A stretch of 18,911 nucleotides of DNA from Chrysochromulina tobinii. Its lineage: Eukaryota; Haptophyta; Prymnesiales; Chrysochromulinaceae. The stretch spans positions 1 through 18,911 of the forward strand of contig JWZX01001710.1 of the NCBI GenBank assembly GCA_001275005.1. The letters run 5' to 3'. A program made the translations under genes and the position numbers. Shown here one piece after another: positions 1 through 10,900 of the stretch (its first letter is position 1; every line of letters starts with the position of its first letter). The notes beneath the pieces are model-generated. The model was not told the DNA's origin, ran no database searches, and saw only the letters and a list, made by a program, of their open reading frames with translations.

Positions 1-368
1 GGCGAGCTCCCGACCGCGCCCATCTGAGCCCTGAACCTCACTCCTCACACTCACTCCTCGCGCTCCTCTTCGCCTCAACTCTGCTCAGGAGCGCGGGTCG
101 GCGTGCTCTGAGCGCCGCTTTCGTCTCAGGTCTGCTCAACGCATGACTCGGCTGGCCTGAAAGTTGCGCTCGCACTTCCCACGACGTGTTGGTACCGCCG
201 TTGCCGCAGCGCCGCCGTTGACCCTGCGCCGCGGGTGCTCTGCTGCTAGTGCTGCAGGTTCTCGACGGTGATGCTGCCGTCGCTGTTAAGTTGACAATCT
301 CACAGGTGGCCGCGTGCATGCCATCTAGGCGCACGGACTCGTGGCTGTGACGCGAGTCTGTGCCATAC

Positions 369-390
369 CATATGAATTCGAATTCCTATG
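369..390. repeat. 22-bp near-perfect palindrome
   Basis: The core GAATTCGAATTC (374-385) is a perfect 12-bp palindrome made of two abutting EcoRI sites. It is flanked by CATAT and CTATG, which extend the symmetry to 22 bp with one mismatch. It sits in a small AT-rich island of otherwise GC-rich DNA. It could be a dimeric protein-binding site or chance; no neighbouring gene supports either. Confidence 0.5.
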
Positions 391-811
391 CTCTTTAGCT
401 CTCTTAAAGGTACATGCGCCGCGCTGGAGCGCGTACGTTTTCAGAATGAATAAAGCCTTGTCTGTGTGTGAGCGGTGTTCGATGCGCGATGCACTGCTCC
501 ATTCTGTCCCTCCCCACCGCGCTCCGCGGACTCCGCGCCCACTTCACGCGGTGTTTCAGCTGCGTTACGGCGACGACGTGGTCGTGGATTATGGGTTAAA
601 TTATACTTGCGCGGGCGCTCTCGCTCTGCCCATCGGGAGGTAAGTACCCACCGACGTGGGCGAGACGCCGAGATAACCGCCCATGGGGGTATCATCTTGT
701 GTGAAGGAAAACGGTCGGCGGGCTGACCTATTTGTGAGAATGCATGCCACTTGGCTATCAGGACGTCCTTCTGAACGAAGGGTTTCCACCGAGGCCTCAC
801 TCGCAATCATG

Positions 812-902
812 GTGTCACAGTCTGACACTCAGTGAGCTCACGAGATCATCGTTCAGTGTCTCTCAGGCATCATCAGTGTCACTCAGGCATCATCAGTGAC
901 AC
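812..902. repeat. Cluster of GTGTCA inverted repeats with a 2 x 20 bp direct repeat
   Basis: GTGTCA-CAGTC-TGACAC at 812-828 is a perfect 6-bp stem with a 5-nt loop. GTGAGCTCAC at 832-841 is a perfect palindrome. A 20-bp unit containing CAGGCATCATCAGTG is repeated at 861-880 and 881-900, and a decayed partial copy precedes it near 844-860. GTGTCACT (876-883) and AGTGACAC (895-902) form a further perfect 8-bp inverted repeat across an 11-nt loop. The features are read directly from the sequence; function is unknown. Confidence 0.7.
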
Positions 903-977
903 GCCTGCAAATGGCATGCATGATACTCGGTCGACGGCGATATGTCCGCATCAAGGGTCACGTCATGGCACCGCGTT

Positions 978-1031
978 GGGCGAGGGCGACGCGTCGGGCA
1001 AGGGCGATGCTTCGGGCGAGGGCGATGCGTG
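978..1031. repeat. Minisatellite, three copies of 18 bp
   Basis: There are three head-to-tail copies at 978-995, 996-1013 and 1014-1031, based on GGGCGAGGGCGATGCGTC with a few substitutions per copy. The 18-bp period is a multiple of three, so it produces six-residue repeats in any open frame crossing it (GEGDAS-like on the plus strand). The plus frame stops immediately after the third copy, so I treat it as non-coding. Confidence 0.75.
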
Positions 1032-1769
1032 AGAGGCCGCACGTGGTGCCATTCTGCCCGTGGCGTCGCTGCTCGTCGAGGACCGATAAGAGATATCTCC
1101 CCCAGCTCACTCGTGAGGTGGTCGGCTCAGCTCGCCGAGGGGTCGAACCCCGGCCGGGCTCGTACGTCATAGTGATAGCCACAGCAGCACGCACCGCCAT
1201 CGCCGAGGGCCACTGCGTTGCAGCCGAGCGCATACCCTCATCGCTCGCGATGCCTCGTGCGCACGTCCACTTCCCATCGCCCGAGTTCAACACACAGGCA
1301 CAGCTAGAAAGCGATGCGAGAGCAGCATCGGTAGCATCGATGCAGCGCTCCGCGCCGAGCGCATGGTCGCGTGACGCGTTGTGCATCGTGTGCACGCCCC
1401 ACCGTGGACATCGAGTGTGCCACCCCCAAAGTCAAGGCTCCCGCACGGCTGTGACGCGATGCGATGACAGCATTTATAGCAGAGCACTTGAACGGAGCCC
1501 AACATTCGAGATGCGTACCTCCAACATGCGTGCGATGCACGGAGAGGCCTCGGCCGCGTGCCCACAGGGCGCGGGAGCCATGTTTTTTGAGGACAAAGTT
1601 CTCAGGTCGGCGCCAAACTTGTTTTCTAGGCAAAACCTGAAGTCAGGAACTAAGGAGGCATGGGTTGGGTCCATCCCAGTGGGCTAGGGGGGCAAAACGC
1701 CGCCGTGGGCATCGAAGACACTGGTAGCCCCCCTGACTCAAGACGCCTTGAGTAGTCGAAACAAGAAAA

Positions 1770-1988
1770 GCACCTGCTTGCTTGCTACATGTATATGTGT
1801 GTTGTGTCTTCGGAGGATTTTGAAAAGCGCTGTGTCGGGCTCTCTTTAGAGTCTCAAGTTTGGAAAATGATTTGGAACTGAACAACGAAGTTTGGAACGC
1901 GTTTGGCGTCGGTCGTGTGCGACGAAAATCGACAGGGCACAGATCAGAGTGACCCTTCAGCCTCAGAGGTTGGCGGCCCCCAAAGGGG
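1770..1988 (+). promoter_or_regulatory. Probable promoter/5' UTR of the giant gene
   Basis: Composition shifts to markedly more A/T than the flanks. The stretch carries a TATA-like GTATATGT (1791-1798), a CTTG triplet iteration (about 1776-1785), and three TTTGGAA motifs at 1859-1865, 1871-1877 and 1891-1897, two of them inside the longer direct repeat AAGTTTGGAA (1856-1865 and 1888-1897). A fourth partial TTTGG lies at 1902-1906. An in-frame TGA at 1950-1952 precedes the proposed ATG at 1989, so translation in that frame cannot begin further upstream. The promoter assignment rests on position and composition only; no transcription start is visible. Confidence 0.35.
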
Positions 1989-4900
1989 ATGGCGTCGGCT
2001 CGGTCGACTTCGCGATCCGTCGAGGAACTGCCGTTCTTCATCACGAATGAGAAGCCGCTGCCTGAGGCACCGCTCGCCGCTGGCCCGCCGCCCCTGTTCG
2101 ACGCCGGCAGCTTCTCTGATTGGATGACGGAGGTCTTCAAAGAGAACGAAAATGACGTCCTCGATAAGCTTAGCCGGGTCGGAAAGGACGACGATATGAA
2201 AAAGATGGTGCGACACGAAACGATTCCTGCGCCTGCCAGCCCGCAGCGCCAAATGCCTGTGCGCGCGCCCATGCCCTGAAAGCGCCTGAGAGACGCCCGC
2301 CTCGACTCGCGCGCTCGCGGCAGCGGCTGCTGCTCAATGCGGAGGCGTCCTTCTTGCGTGAGAAGATGGGCGATCCCGTGCTCAAGTCGTACGAGACGCC
2401 CGCTGAGGGCGATGGCGCGGAGGAAACGATGGTCATTGGCTTTGCGGGCGAGAACGATAAGCTGGGCGGTCTGCCCCAGAAGGGCGGCGTGAAGCCGGAA
2501 AACTTTCTCAAGCTCTGCAAGAAGAGCGGCGTCAAGTTCGCTCTTGTCGTGCGCGACCCGACGCACTCCTGGTTCCACCGGGGCCTGGCGCAGGGTGACT
2601 CGGGTGGTTTCAACTCGGTGATTGAGATGCTGCAAGCCGAGATAGCGCTCGTGCAGCCTCGTGAGCTGATCATTGTGGGCGCCTCGATGGGCGGCTACGC
2701 GGCCATCCGGGCGGGCCTCGCGCTTCACGCGCGGATGGTGCTCGCATTTTCGCCCCAGGTGCTCCTGAGCGGCGAAGAGCGCTCGATGAACGTCGGGCCG
2801 TTGCCGTGGCTCGACCCATATTTGATCAAGCTGCAGCTCGCTGCGGAGCTCGAGGGGTTCAAGCTGCAGTCGCTACTCGAGGTGATTGAGAGCACGCCCT
2901 CGGAGTGCAACATTCACGTGCAGACGGGCTCGCTCGATGGCGAGTCGATGCCCGAGTTGGAGATGCTGCGCATCTGCGCGCTGCGTAAGGGCAACGGCTC
3001 GCCGCGCCTGGAGAGGAAGAAGGTGGGTAACGGCGTGCAGGTATCCATCCGGCCGCACACGTCCGAGGACCCGCTCACGATGATGAAGGAGAGCGGCGAG
3101 CTGCAGTCGATCCTGGCGAGCTTTGCCAGTGCGAAGAAGAGCATCACGCCCAAGAAGAAGAAGGGTGTCAACCGCTCGGCCGTTGGGCGCTCCGCCCTTT
3201 GGATGAGCAAGGAGGGGCGCGAGGACGCTGCGGCGAAGGCGGGGCTGACCGACCTGACCGGGCCCGTGGTCAAGCCGTCGGACGGGCGCGGCTTCGACCC
3301 GACCCTCGACGCGCGCGCTCTGCCGGGCGAGGCCGACTCGCAGTTCCAAGCCATGCTGACCACGTGGGCCGGGCTTGACGCGAGCGACCTGCCGGGCTTC
3401 TTCTTCTGGCACAAGCCCGCCTTCGACCTGACCCACGCCAACCTGAAGGCTCTCGGCTCCATCTTCTTCGAGTACTGCAAAAAGGGCGCCGCGCCGGGCG
3501 CCACCGGCAAGACCGCCTCCGACAGCTTCACCATGTCGCTGCGCGAGTGGATCCAGATGTGCAAGGAGGCGAAGATTCCCGTGTCGACGGGCGAGCTCAA
3601 CGACGCGCACAACCGTTGCGACCGTGCGAGCAAGGAGGAGAAGGCGAAGGCGAAGGAGTCGAAGAAGGGCGTCGCTGCCAAGGCGAACAAGGAGCTCTGC
3701 TTCGCCGAGTTCATCGAGGCGCTGCTGCGCGTCTCGATCAAGATGATGGCCACTTCGGCGAGCGGCAAGAAGGCGATCAAGGCGGGCAACGGCGGCGAGG
3801 GCTACAAGCAGCTCATGCACAAGCACATTCTGCCCCTCGTGGAGAATGACGCGATGGGGGCGGTGCGCGCGCAGATGGAGTCGGCCGAGGTCAACGAGGT
3901 CCTGCGCGCCTTCAGCGGTCCCCTCGAGAAGCAGTTCCTCGCGATCGCGAAGCGCCAAACCAAGATTCTCGACCCGAGCAAGCGGCCCAAGGGCGACGGG
4001 CTCCACGCGAGCCCCCCAGAGGTGCCGCTGCTCAACGTCGAGGACTTCATCAAGGACATCGAGCGCCAGAAGATGTTTGTCGAGATGAAGGAGCTCGTGC
4101 CTGACCCGATCCGTGGCAACCCGGACATCAACGTATACTACGAGCTCTCACGACTCGACGCGGAGCGCGCCTTCATTGAAGCACAGGACCGCGAGCAGGC
4201 CATCCTAGGGATGCTCACGGGCGACAAGCAGCTCCTCGCCGCCTCGTCGCTGCTGGACTTTGCCGAGTATAAGAAGCTCGTGGCGCTCTGTGGCCTCAAC
4301 ATGTTCCGCACGCTTGATCGCCTGCCACCCCACGAGAAGGTCGAGTGCTTCGTGCGCACGATGACGGCCGCTGTGCCCGAGCTCGACTACCGTGATTACG
4401 TCATCCGCGACCGGCTCAACCATGCGATCAACTATGCGTTCGCCAAGGGCCTCGTGCGCTTCAACTGCGACAAGGACCTGAGCACGCCCGAGGAGAAGGC
4501 CATCTACGAGGTGCCCGACTGGAATTCGATGTGGAAGAAGATGGACCTGAACGACGTCCACGGCTGGCCGCTGTGGGAGAAGGAGGTGTACTTGCTGCTC
4601 GGCGCCGCCTTCAACGAGCTCGCGAGCATCTTCGCGTACTACTCGAAGAGCGGGGGCGTGGGCACCTCGGCCGAGAGCGCCTTCGTGCTGCAGCAGGCGG
4701 AGGTGACCAACTTTGCGCTCGACTGCGGCCTGGCCGCCAAGGACGGTCCGATCGGCTCGTGGACGATGGCGCGCATCCACATGCTCATGGAGCAGTCGGA
4801 CCAGTCGGACGCGAAGAAGGTGATGGCGGGCCGGTTCAAGGGCGACGAGCTGTACGACAAGCGCAAGACGGGCGGCAACAACACCCTTGAGCTTTTCGAG

Positions 4901-7900
4901 TTCTGCGAGCTGATCGTGCGCATCGCCTTCTATCGCGCCAACCCCAAGTACGGCTCGGTGGGCAACCGCGAGGTCAAGGGCGGCGTGATGCCCAAGGTGC
5001 TCGAGGACACGCTCAAGAACGACATCCTGCCCAAGGCTAAGCGCGACATGATGCGCGAGATCCTCGAGCAAGTCAAGACCGACCCCGAGGTGCAGGCCCA
5101 CTTCAAAACGTACGAGTTCCTGCCCGAGACACGCCACAAGGAGAACGGGCTCAAGAGGATGTTCGAGGCGAAGGCGTACGAGACGCGTAAGGGCATTCAG
5201 GAGCTCGGGATCAAGACGATCTCGCTCGAGACGCTCATCATCTGGATGGGGCCTGACTTCCAGGGCGACGGCGGGCGCGGGTGCTCCAAGAACGTGCTCA
5301 AGGACATTATGGTGTCGCCGACGCCGCAGGTGACCGGCACCGTGGTCGAGCCGCGCCATTCCAACCTGTCCAACCTTGACGTCAAGGGGATCTACTCGAC
5401 AGCGCAGCGGACGGGCAATGACAACAAGGCCGACGGCAAGGACGGCGCGAACATCGACTACGAGGAGTTCCTACACACGCTCGCGCTGTGCGGCTGGGTC
5501 AAGTACCAGGAGATTTCGGAGATGACGCTCGCCAACCGGGTCGAGGCCATCATCCGCAACTTCCTGCAGGAGGAAGACGAGCACAAGGTCATCAGCAAGT
5601 ACTGCTACCCGCCGCTGCCGCGCTACAACACCTCGCTGGCCAAGCCACTCGAGGGCGAGTCGCCCGCCGACTTCAAGTCCTTCCTCATGTTCTGGGGCCA
5701 GATGGACCTGTCGCACGTGTACGGCTTCCCGCTGTGGGAGGAGGGCGTCTTCAACCTGTTACATGAGAACTTCGAGCAGCTGCGCGGCATCTTCGACTAC
5801 TATGCCAAGAGCGGCACCGCCGGCTCGTCCTCAACTGGCGCGCTGCTCACGATGCAGCAGACGGAGCTGCAGACGCTCGCCATCGATGTTGGGCTCAACT
5901 CGGCCAAGTTCTCGATGACGCGCGTCATCAACATCTTCAAGCGCGCGGACCAGGTGGACGACACGTACAAGGCCACCGACGCCGACCACCGCGTGGCCAC
6001 GGGCAAAGGCGCCGAGGCCGGCGACAAGGGGCTCGAGCTGGCTGAGTTCCTCGAGTGCGTCGTGATGCTCGCCTTCGAGCGCACCAACCCCGAGTATGGC
6101 GAGGTGGGTTCGAACAACAAGGCCTTCGAGCTCAAAGCGGATGGCTCGGTGCGCAAGCTTGAGCAGAAGAGCAAGTACATCGAGCTGCCAGGCTGCCTCG
6201 AGACCTTTCTCAAGGACGTGCTGCTCAAGAAGGCGAAGACGGACACGCTCGCCAAGATTAAGAAGGTCATCATGTCCGACGTCGCTTGCCAGGCGGTGCT
6301 CAAGGAGCACCGCGCTTACTTCCTCGAGGAGTTCAAGGAGCGCGCCGTGGACGGCAACGAGGCCGGCTCGGAGCCGACCTGGACGCTCGAGATCATGATG
6401 AAGGATTTCATCGAGCGCACGCTGCTCAAGGACCTCGTCGTCACGCCTACTCCCGCCGTCGCGGGCACCACGCCGCCTTCCGTGCACTCGAACCTCTCGT
6501 GGCTCGACGCTAAGGGCGCGTTTGTGACCGCGCAAGATCGGGTCGATAAAGAGCAGGCCAAGAAAGGCAAGGTCAACAAGAAGGTCGAGGACTCGAACAC
6601 CACCGTCACCTTCGACGAGTTCTACATGTGCGTCGCGCTGTGCGGCCACATCAAGTACGAGGAGATCGAGCAGATGACCATTGCGCAGCGCGTCGAAGGC
6701 ATCTTTTACAACTACCGGCACGCCCAAGACGGCGAGAAGGCCGCGGGCAAGTGGGCAAAGGGCACGGAGCACAAGCACGGGCGCAAGGACGAGCACGCGT
6801 GGATCTCCGAGTGCCTCTACCCGCCACTCCCGCGCTACGACTACGCCAACAGCGGCGCGGCGCCCGAGATGATCAGCACGTGGTCCAAGATGGACCTGAA
6901 GCATGTGCTCGGCTTCCCGCTCTGGGAGAAGGAGGCCTTCGGCATCTTCGCAGCGAACTACGATCAGCTCAAGTCGATCTTCCAGCAGTATGCCAAGTCG
7001 GGCACCGCTGGCAGCGGCTCGGCGGCGCAGACGCTCAACATGCAGAAGACGGAGCTGACGAACCTCGCGCTCGACTGCGAGCTGTGCAACGCGCAGTTCA
7101 CGGACGCCAAGCTCATCTCGCTCTTCCTGCGTGCCGACCAAGTGGACGACACGCTGTACCGCGACGAGGCCACGGGCGTCGTCAAGGGGCAGCAGGTGAG
7201 CGGCGGCGACCGCGGTCTGGAACTGCCCGAGTTCTTCGAGCTCCTGTGCATGATCGCGCTGGCTCGCGCCAATCCCAAGTATGGGAGCGTCGGCCACTCG
7301 AAAACGACGAACGCGGCGACCATCGTTGAGCACCCGATGCCAGGCTGCCTTGACACGCTGCTCAAGAAGTCGATCCTGGCCAAGGCGAAGACGGACGGTC
7401 TGGCCAAGGTGCTCAAGATCATCGCCAAGGACCCGGAGATCCGCGCCGTCTTCAACAAGGTGGCCGGGCCGCTCCGTAAGGGCTTCGAGGCGCACTCAAA
7501 CAAGAAAGCGTCCGCGACCAAGGAGCCCACGATGACCTTGGAGCAGCTCGTCCAGGCGATGAACCAGCGCAAGGTGGCCAAGGACGTGATCGTCACGCCC
7601 AAGCCCGCCGTCTCGGGCACCTACGTGCCCGCGGTGCACTCCAACCTGTCGCAGCTCGACATCCGCGGCGCCTTCTCGACGGCGCAGGGCTCCGGCAGCG
7701 GCGGCAGCTCCAACACGTCCGCGGCCGGCGTCTGCGTCGACTACGGCGAGTTCTGCAACCTGCTCGGGCTGTGCGGCTACATCAAGTACGAGGAGATTGC
7801 GGGCATGACGCTCGCCCAAAAGGTCGAGGGCATCATCGACAACTACCTGCAGCGCAAGGACGAGAAGGCCGTCATCTCCGACTGCCTGTACCCGCCGCTG

Positions 7901-10900
7901 CCGCGCTATGACTACGCGAGCAGCGGCGCCGATAAGGCCTTCCTTGAGCTCTGGGCCAAGATGGACTTTACGCACATCTTCGGCTTCCCGCTGTGGGAGG
8001 AGGTGGCCTTTGCAAAGCTCGCGAGTTGCTACAAGGAGCTCAAGGCCGTCTATGAGTACTACGCGAAGACGGGTACGGCGGGCGCGTCGAGCGCCGAGAT
8101 GGCGCTCACGATGCAGTCGACCGAATTAGGCAACATGTGCCTCGACATCGACGTCCTTACCAAGGACTTCAATATGACGCGCGTCATCAACCTGTTCCGG
8201 CGTGCCGACCAGGTGGACGACACCTTCCAGGAGTCCAAGGCGAACCACTTCGACGTCACGGGCGAGACGGCCAAGGGAGGTGACCGCGGGCTCGAGCTGC
8301 ACGAGTTCTTCGAGTTCCTCGTGATGCTCGGCTTCTACCGGTTCAACCCTGACTACGGCGAGCAGGGCTCCAATTACGCGGTCAAGCTGGACGCGGGGCA
8401 GACCCTCACGATGCTGCTCGATAAGCATGTGCTCAAGAAGGCCAAGAAGGACGGTCTGGTCGCCATCAAGGCGGAGATCCTCGCCTCGGCGGAGATCAAG
8501 GCTCTCTTCAAAAAGTATGAGAAGCCGCTGTACAAGGAGTGGAAGTCCGTCGGCAATGGCAAGGGCCCCATGAAGGTCGAGCGCAAGGAAGTTCTCTCAA
8601 TGGAGATGTTCTGCGAGGACATGGGGCAGCAGGGCGGCGGCAAGGGCGACAATGACAAGGGCTCGCGCCGTATCGTGCGCGAGCTGACGGTTACGCCTAC
8701 GCCCGCGATCAAGGGGATGCAGATGCCGTCGTACCACTCGAACCTGTCGCAGATGGACATCAAGTCGGCTTTCATGGCGGCGCAGCGCGAGGACACGACC
8801 AAAGACGGCGTGAACTCGTTGCTGACGATCGACTTCCATGAGTGGATTCTGTGCCTCGCCCTGTGCGGCCACATCAAGTACGAGGAGGTCGAGGAGATGA
8901 CTCTCGAGCAGCGTGTGGAAGGCCTCTTTTCCAACTACATACGCGGCGAGGACGAGACGAAATGGGGATCGGAGCACGATGTGATCACCAAGGCGGTGGT
9001 CGAGCCGATGATGCGCTTCGACGCCTCGTACTCGCAGCCGAGCGGCGGACAGCCGCGAGATGAGTACGAGATGGCGCTCGACGTGTGGAACAAGATGGAC
9101 CTGCAACACCTGCACGGCTTCCCGATTTGGGAGCCGCAGGTCTTCGAGCTGCTCAAGACGAATTTCGGAGAGCTCAAGGCGATCTTTGCCAACTACGCGG
9201 GCATCGGCAAGTCCACTGCATGGGGGGCGAGGGGCGCGTCGACGATGGATCAGACGGAGCTCACGCAGTTCGCCGTCGACTGCTCGCTCGCGACGGCCAA
9301 CTTCCCGATGACACGCATCATCGAGCTCTTCGAGCGCGCCGATGTGGTCGACGATGCCAAAGATGGCAAGTCCAAATCCGGCCAAAAGGCGGGCGCGGGC
9401 GACGGCGCGCTCGAGCTGCACGAGTTCTTCGAGGCGCTCGTGATGATCTCGTTCCACCGCGCGCAGCCCAAGTATGCTCAGGTCGGCAACGCTGTCGAGC
9501 TACCGCTCCCCGACTGCCTCCAGGCCCTGCTCGAGCAATGCGTCCTCAAGAACGCGAAGAGCGACGAGCTGACCAAGTTCCGCGGCTTCATCGAGAAGGA
9601 CCGCAAGATCCTCAACCGGCTGCGCCCGCGGCGCGACAAGCTGCGCGATCTCTTCGAGGCGAGCTGCAAGCTCGACAAGACGGTTAAGAAGGGGCTGGTA
9701 CCCAAGATGGGCATCGATCGCTTCTGTGACGACCTCTTCCAGAAGGGCATCGTGGGCGAGGTGGTCGCCAAGCCGACGCCGCAGACGGCCGGTGCCGAGG
9801 TGCCGGAGTTCAAGTGCGTGCTGACGATGGCGGACGCGAAGACGTGCTTCACGACGGTGGGCGTGGGCGATATCGACGGAGACACGATCACGTTTGATGA
9901 GTTCGTCATCTGCCTCGCGCTGTGCGGCAACTTCAAGTACGGCACCGTCAAGAACGGTGGACCAAAGGATGAAGGGATGGACGTTGCACAGCGTGCGGAG
10001 GCGCTCTGCTTCGAGTACTCGGGCGAGAAGACAGTCGCGCAGGCCATCACCGATGCGCTCTACCCACCCCTCGTTCGCTATGATCCGGCGGCCTCAGGCG
10101 CGGACGCTGGCTTCATCGAGAACTGGAAGAGGGTGGACCTCTCGACCCTCTTCAGCTTCCCTCTGTGGGAGGAGGACGTCTTCTTCGCCCTCTACGGCGC
10201 CTTCGGTGAGCTGCAGTCCATCTTTGCGCAGTACGCGAAGAGCGAGAAGGGCACCAAGTCCGACCGCTCTGCCGTCGCCTCCGCGACCGCGCTCACGATG
10301 CAGCAGGCTGAGCTCACCGACCTCGCCCTCGACTGCTCGCTCGCGACCGCTGACTTCCCCATGGAACGCGTCGTGCAGGTCTTCGAGTCCGCGGATGCGG
10401 TCAAGGACCCGGCCGCCCTAAAAAAGGGAGCGACTGCGGACGGGAACCTCGAGCTGCATGAGTTCCTCGAGGCAGTCGTGAAGCTCGCCTTCCACCGCGC
10501 GAACCCTGAGTTCGGCAAGAAGGGCACGTCCAAGGATTTCGTCAAGACGCCCCTGCCCGAGTGCCTGGTCACCATGCTCAAGGACAACCTGCTGCTCAAC
10601 GCGAAGCGCGACGCGCTCGCGGAGACGAAGAAGCAGCTCTTCGCCGACCCGAAGGCGATGGAGGCCATCCGCAAGAATAAGGATGCGCTCAAGGCGCGCT
10701 TCGAGAAGCTCGCGAAGGCAGACGTGGCTGCGACCGCCTCGAGCCCCAAGAAGGCCGACGGCAAGTCGGTGAGCCTCGAGCGGCTGATGCAGGAGCTCTT
10801 CGAAATTGGGGTGGCCAAGGAAGTGATGGTGCAGCCGATCTCTCCGGTCAAGGGGAAGACGCTCCCGTCGGTGCGTACGAACCTCACGATCATCGATGCC

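Larger units (their letters stand above)
1..1770. other. Long non-genic upstream region
   Basis: I see no supportable gene here. Open frames exist on both strands (for example about 263 codons plus-strand at 896-1687, from a GTG), but they overlap one another, are rich in Arg/Ala/Ser/Cys/His as expected of random GC-rich DNA, and show no domain, hydrophobic segment or strong third-position C/G bias like the genes further right. The stretch holds an AATAAA at 449-454, a perfect splice-donor-like AGGTAAGTA around 639-647 with no credible exon attached, and the small repeats listed separately. It could contain the 3' end or UTR of a gene lying to the left, or non-coding RNA, but nothing proves this. 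Confidence 0.6.

Noticed and set aside
639-647. AGGTAAGTA as a real splice donor
   Set aside because: It matches the consensus perfectly, but the upstream frame (341-640) shows no recognisable protein and no matching acceptor exon is evident.
1081-1200. Possible tRNA gene on the minus strand
   Set aside because: The T-arm is excellent, but no 7-bp acceptor stem matches the following GCGAGCT, and the spacing back to any A-box-like TGGC is too short for a cloverleaf.
896-1687. 263-codon plus-strand frame upstream of the giant gene
   Set aside because: It begins at GTG, has random-looking GC-rich composition, crosses the minisatellite, and has overlapping frames of similar quality on the other strand.
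2354-2368. Translation start at TTG 2354 or ATG 2366 for the giant gene
   Set aside because: The same frame continues upstream as coding-like sequence (RLLLNAEASF), and a second coding-like frame starts at ATG 1989; a spliced start explains both better.
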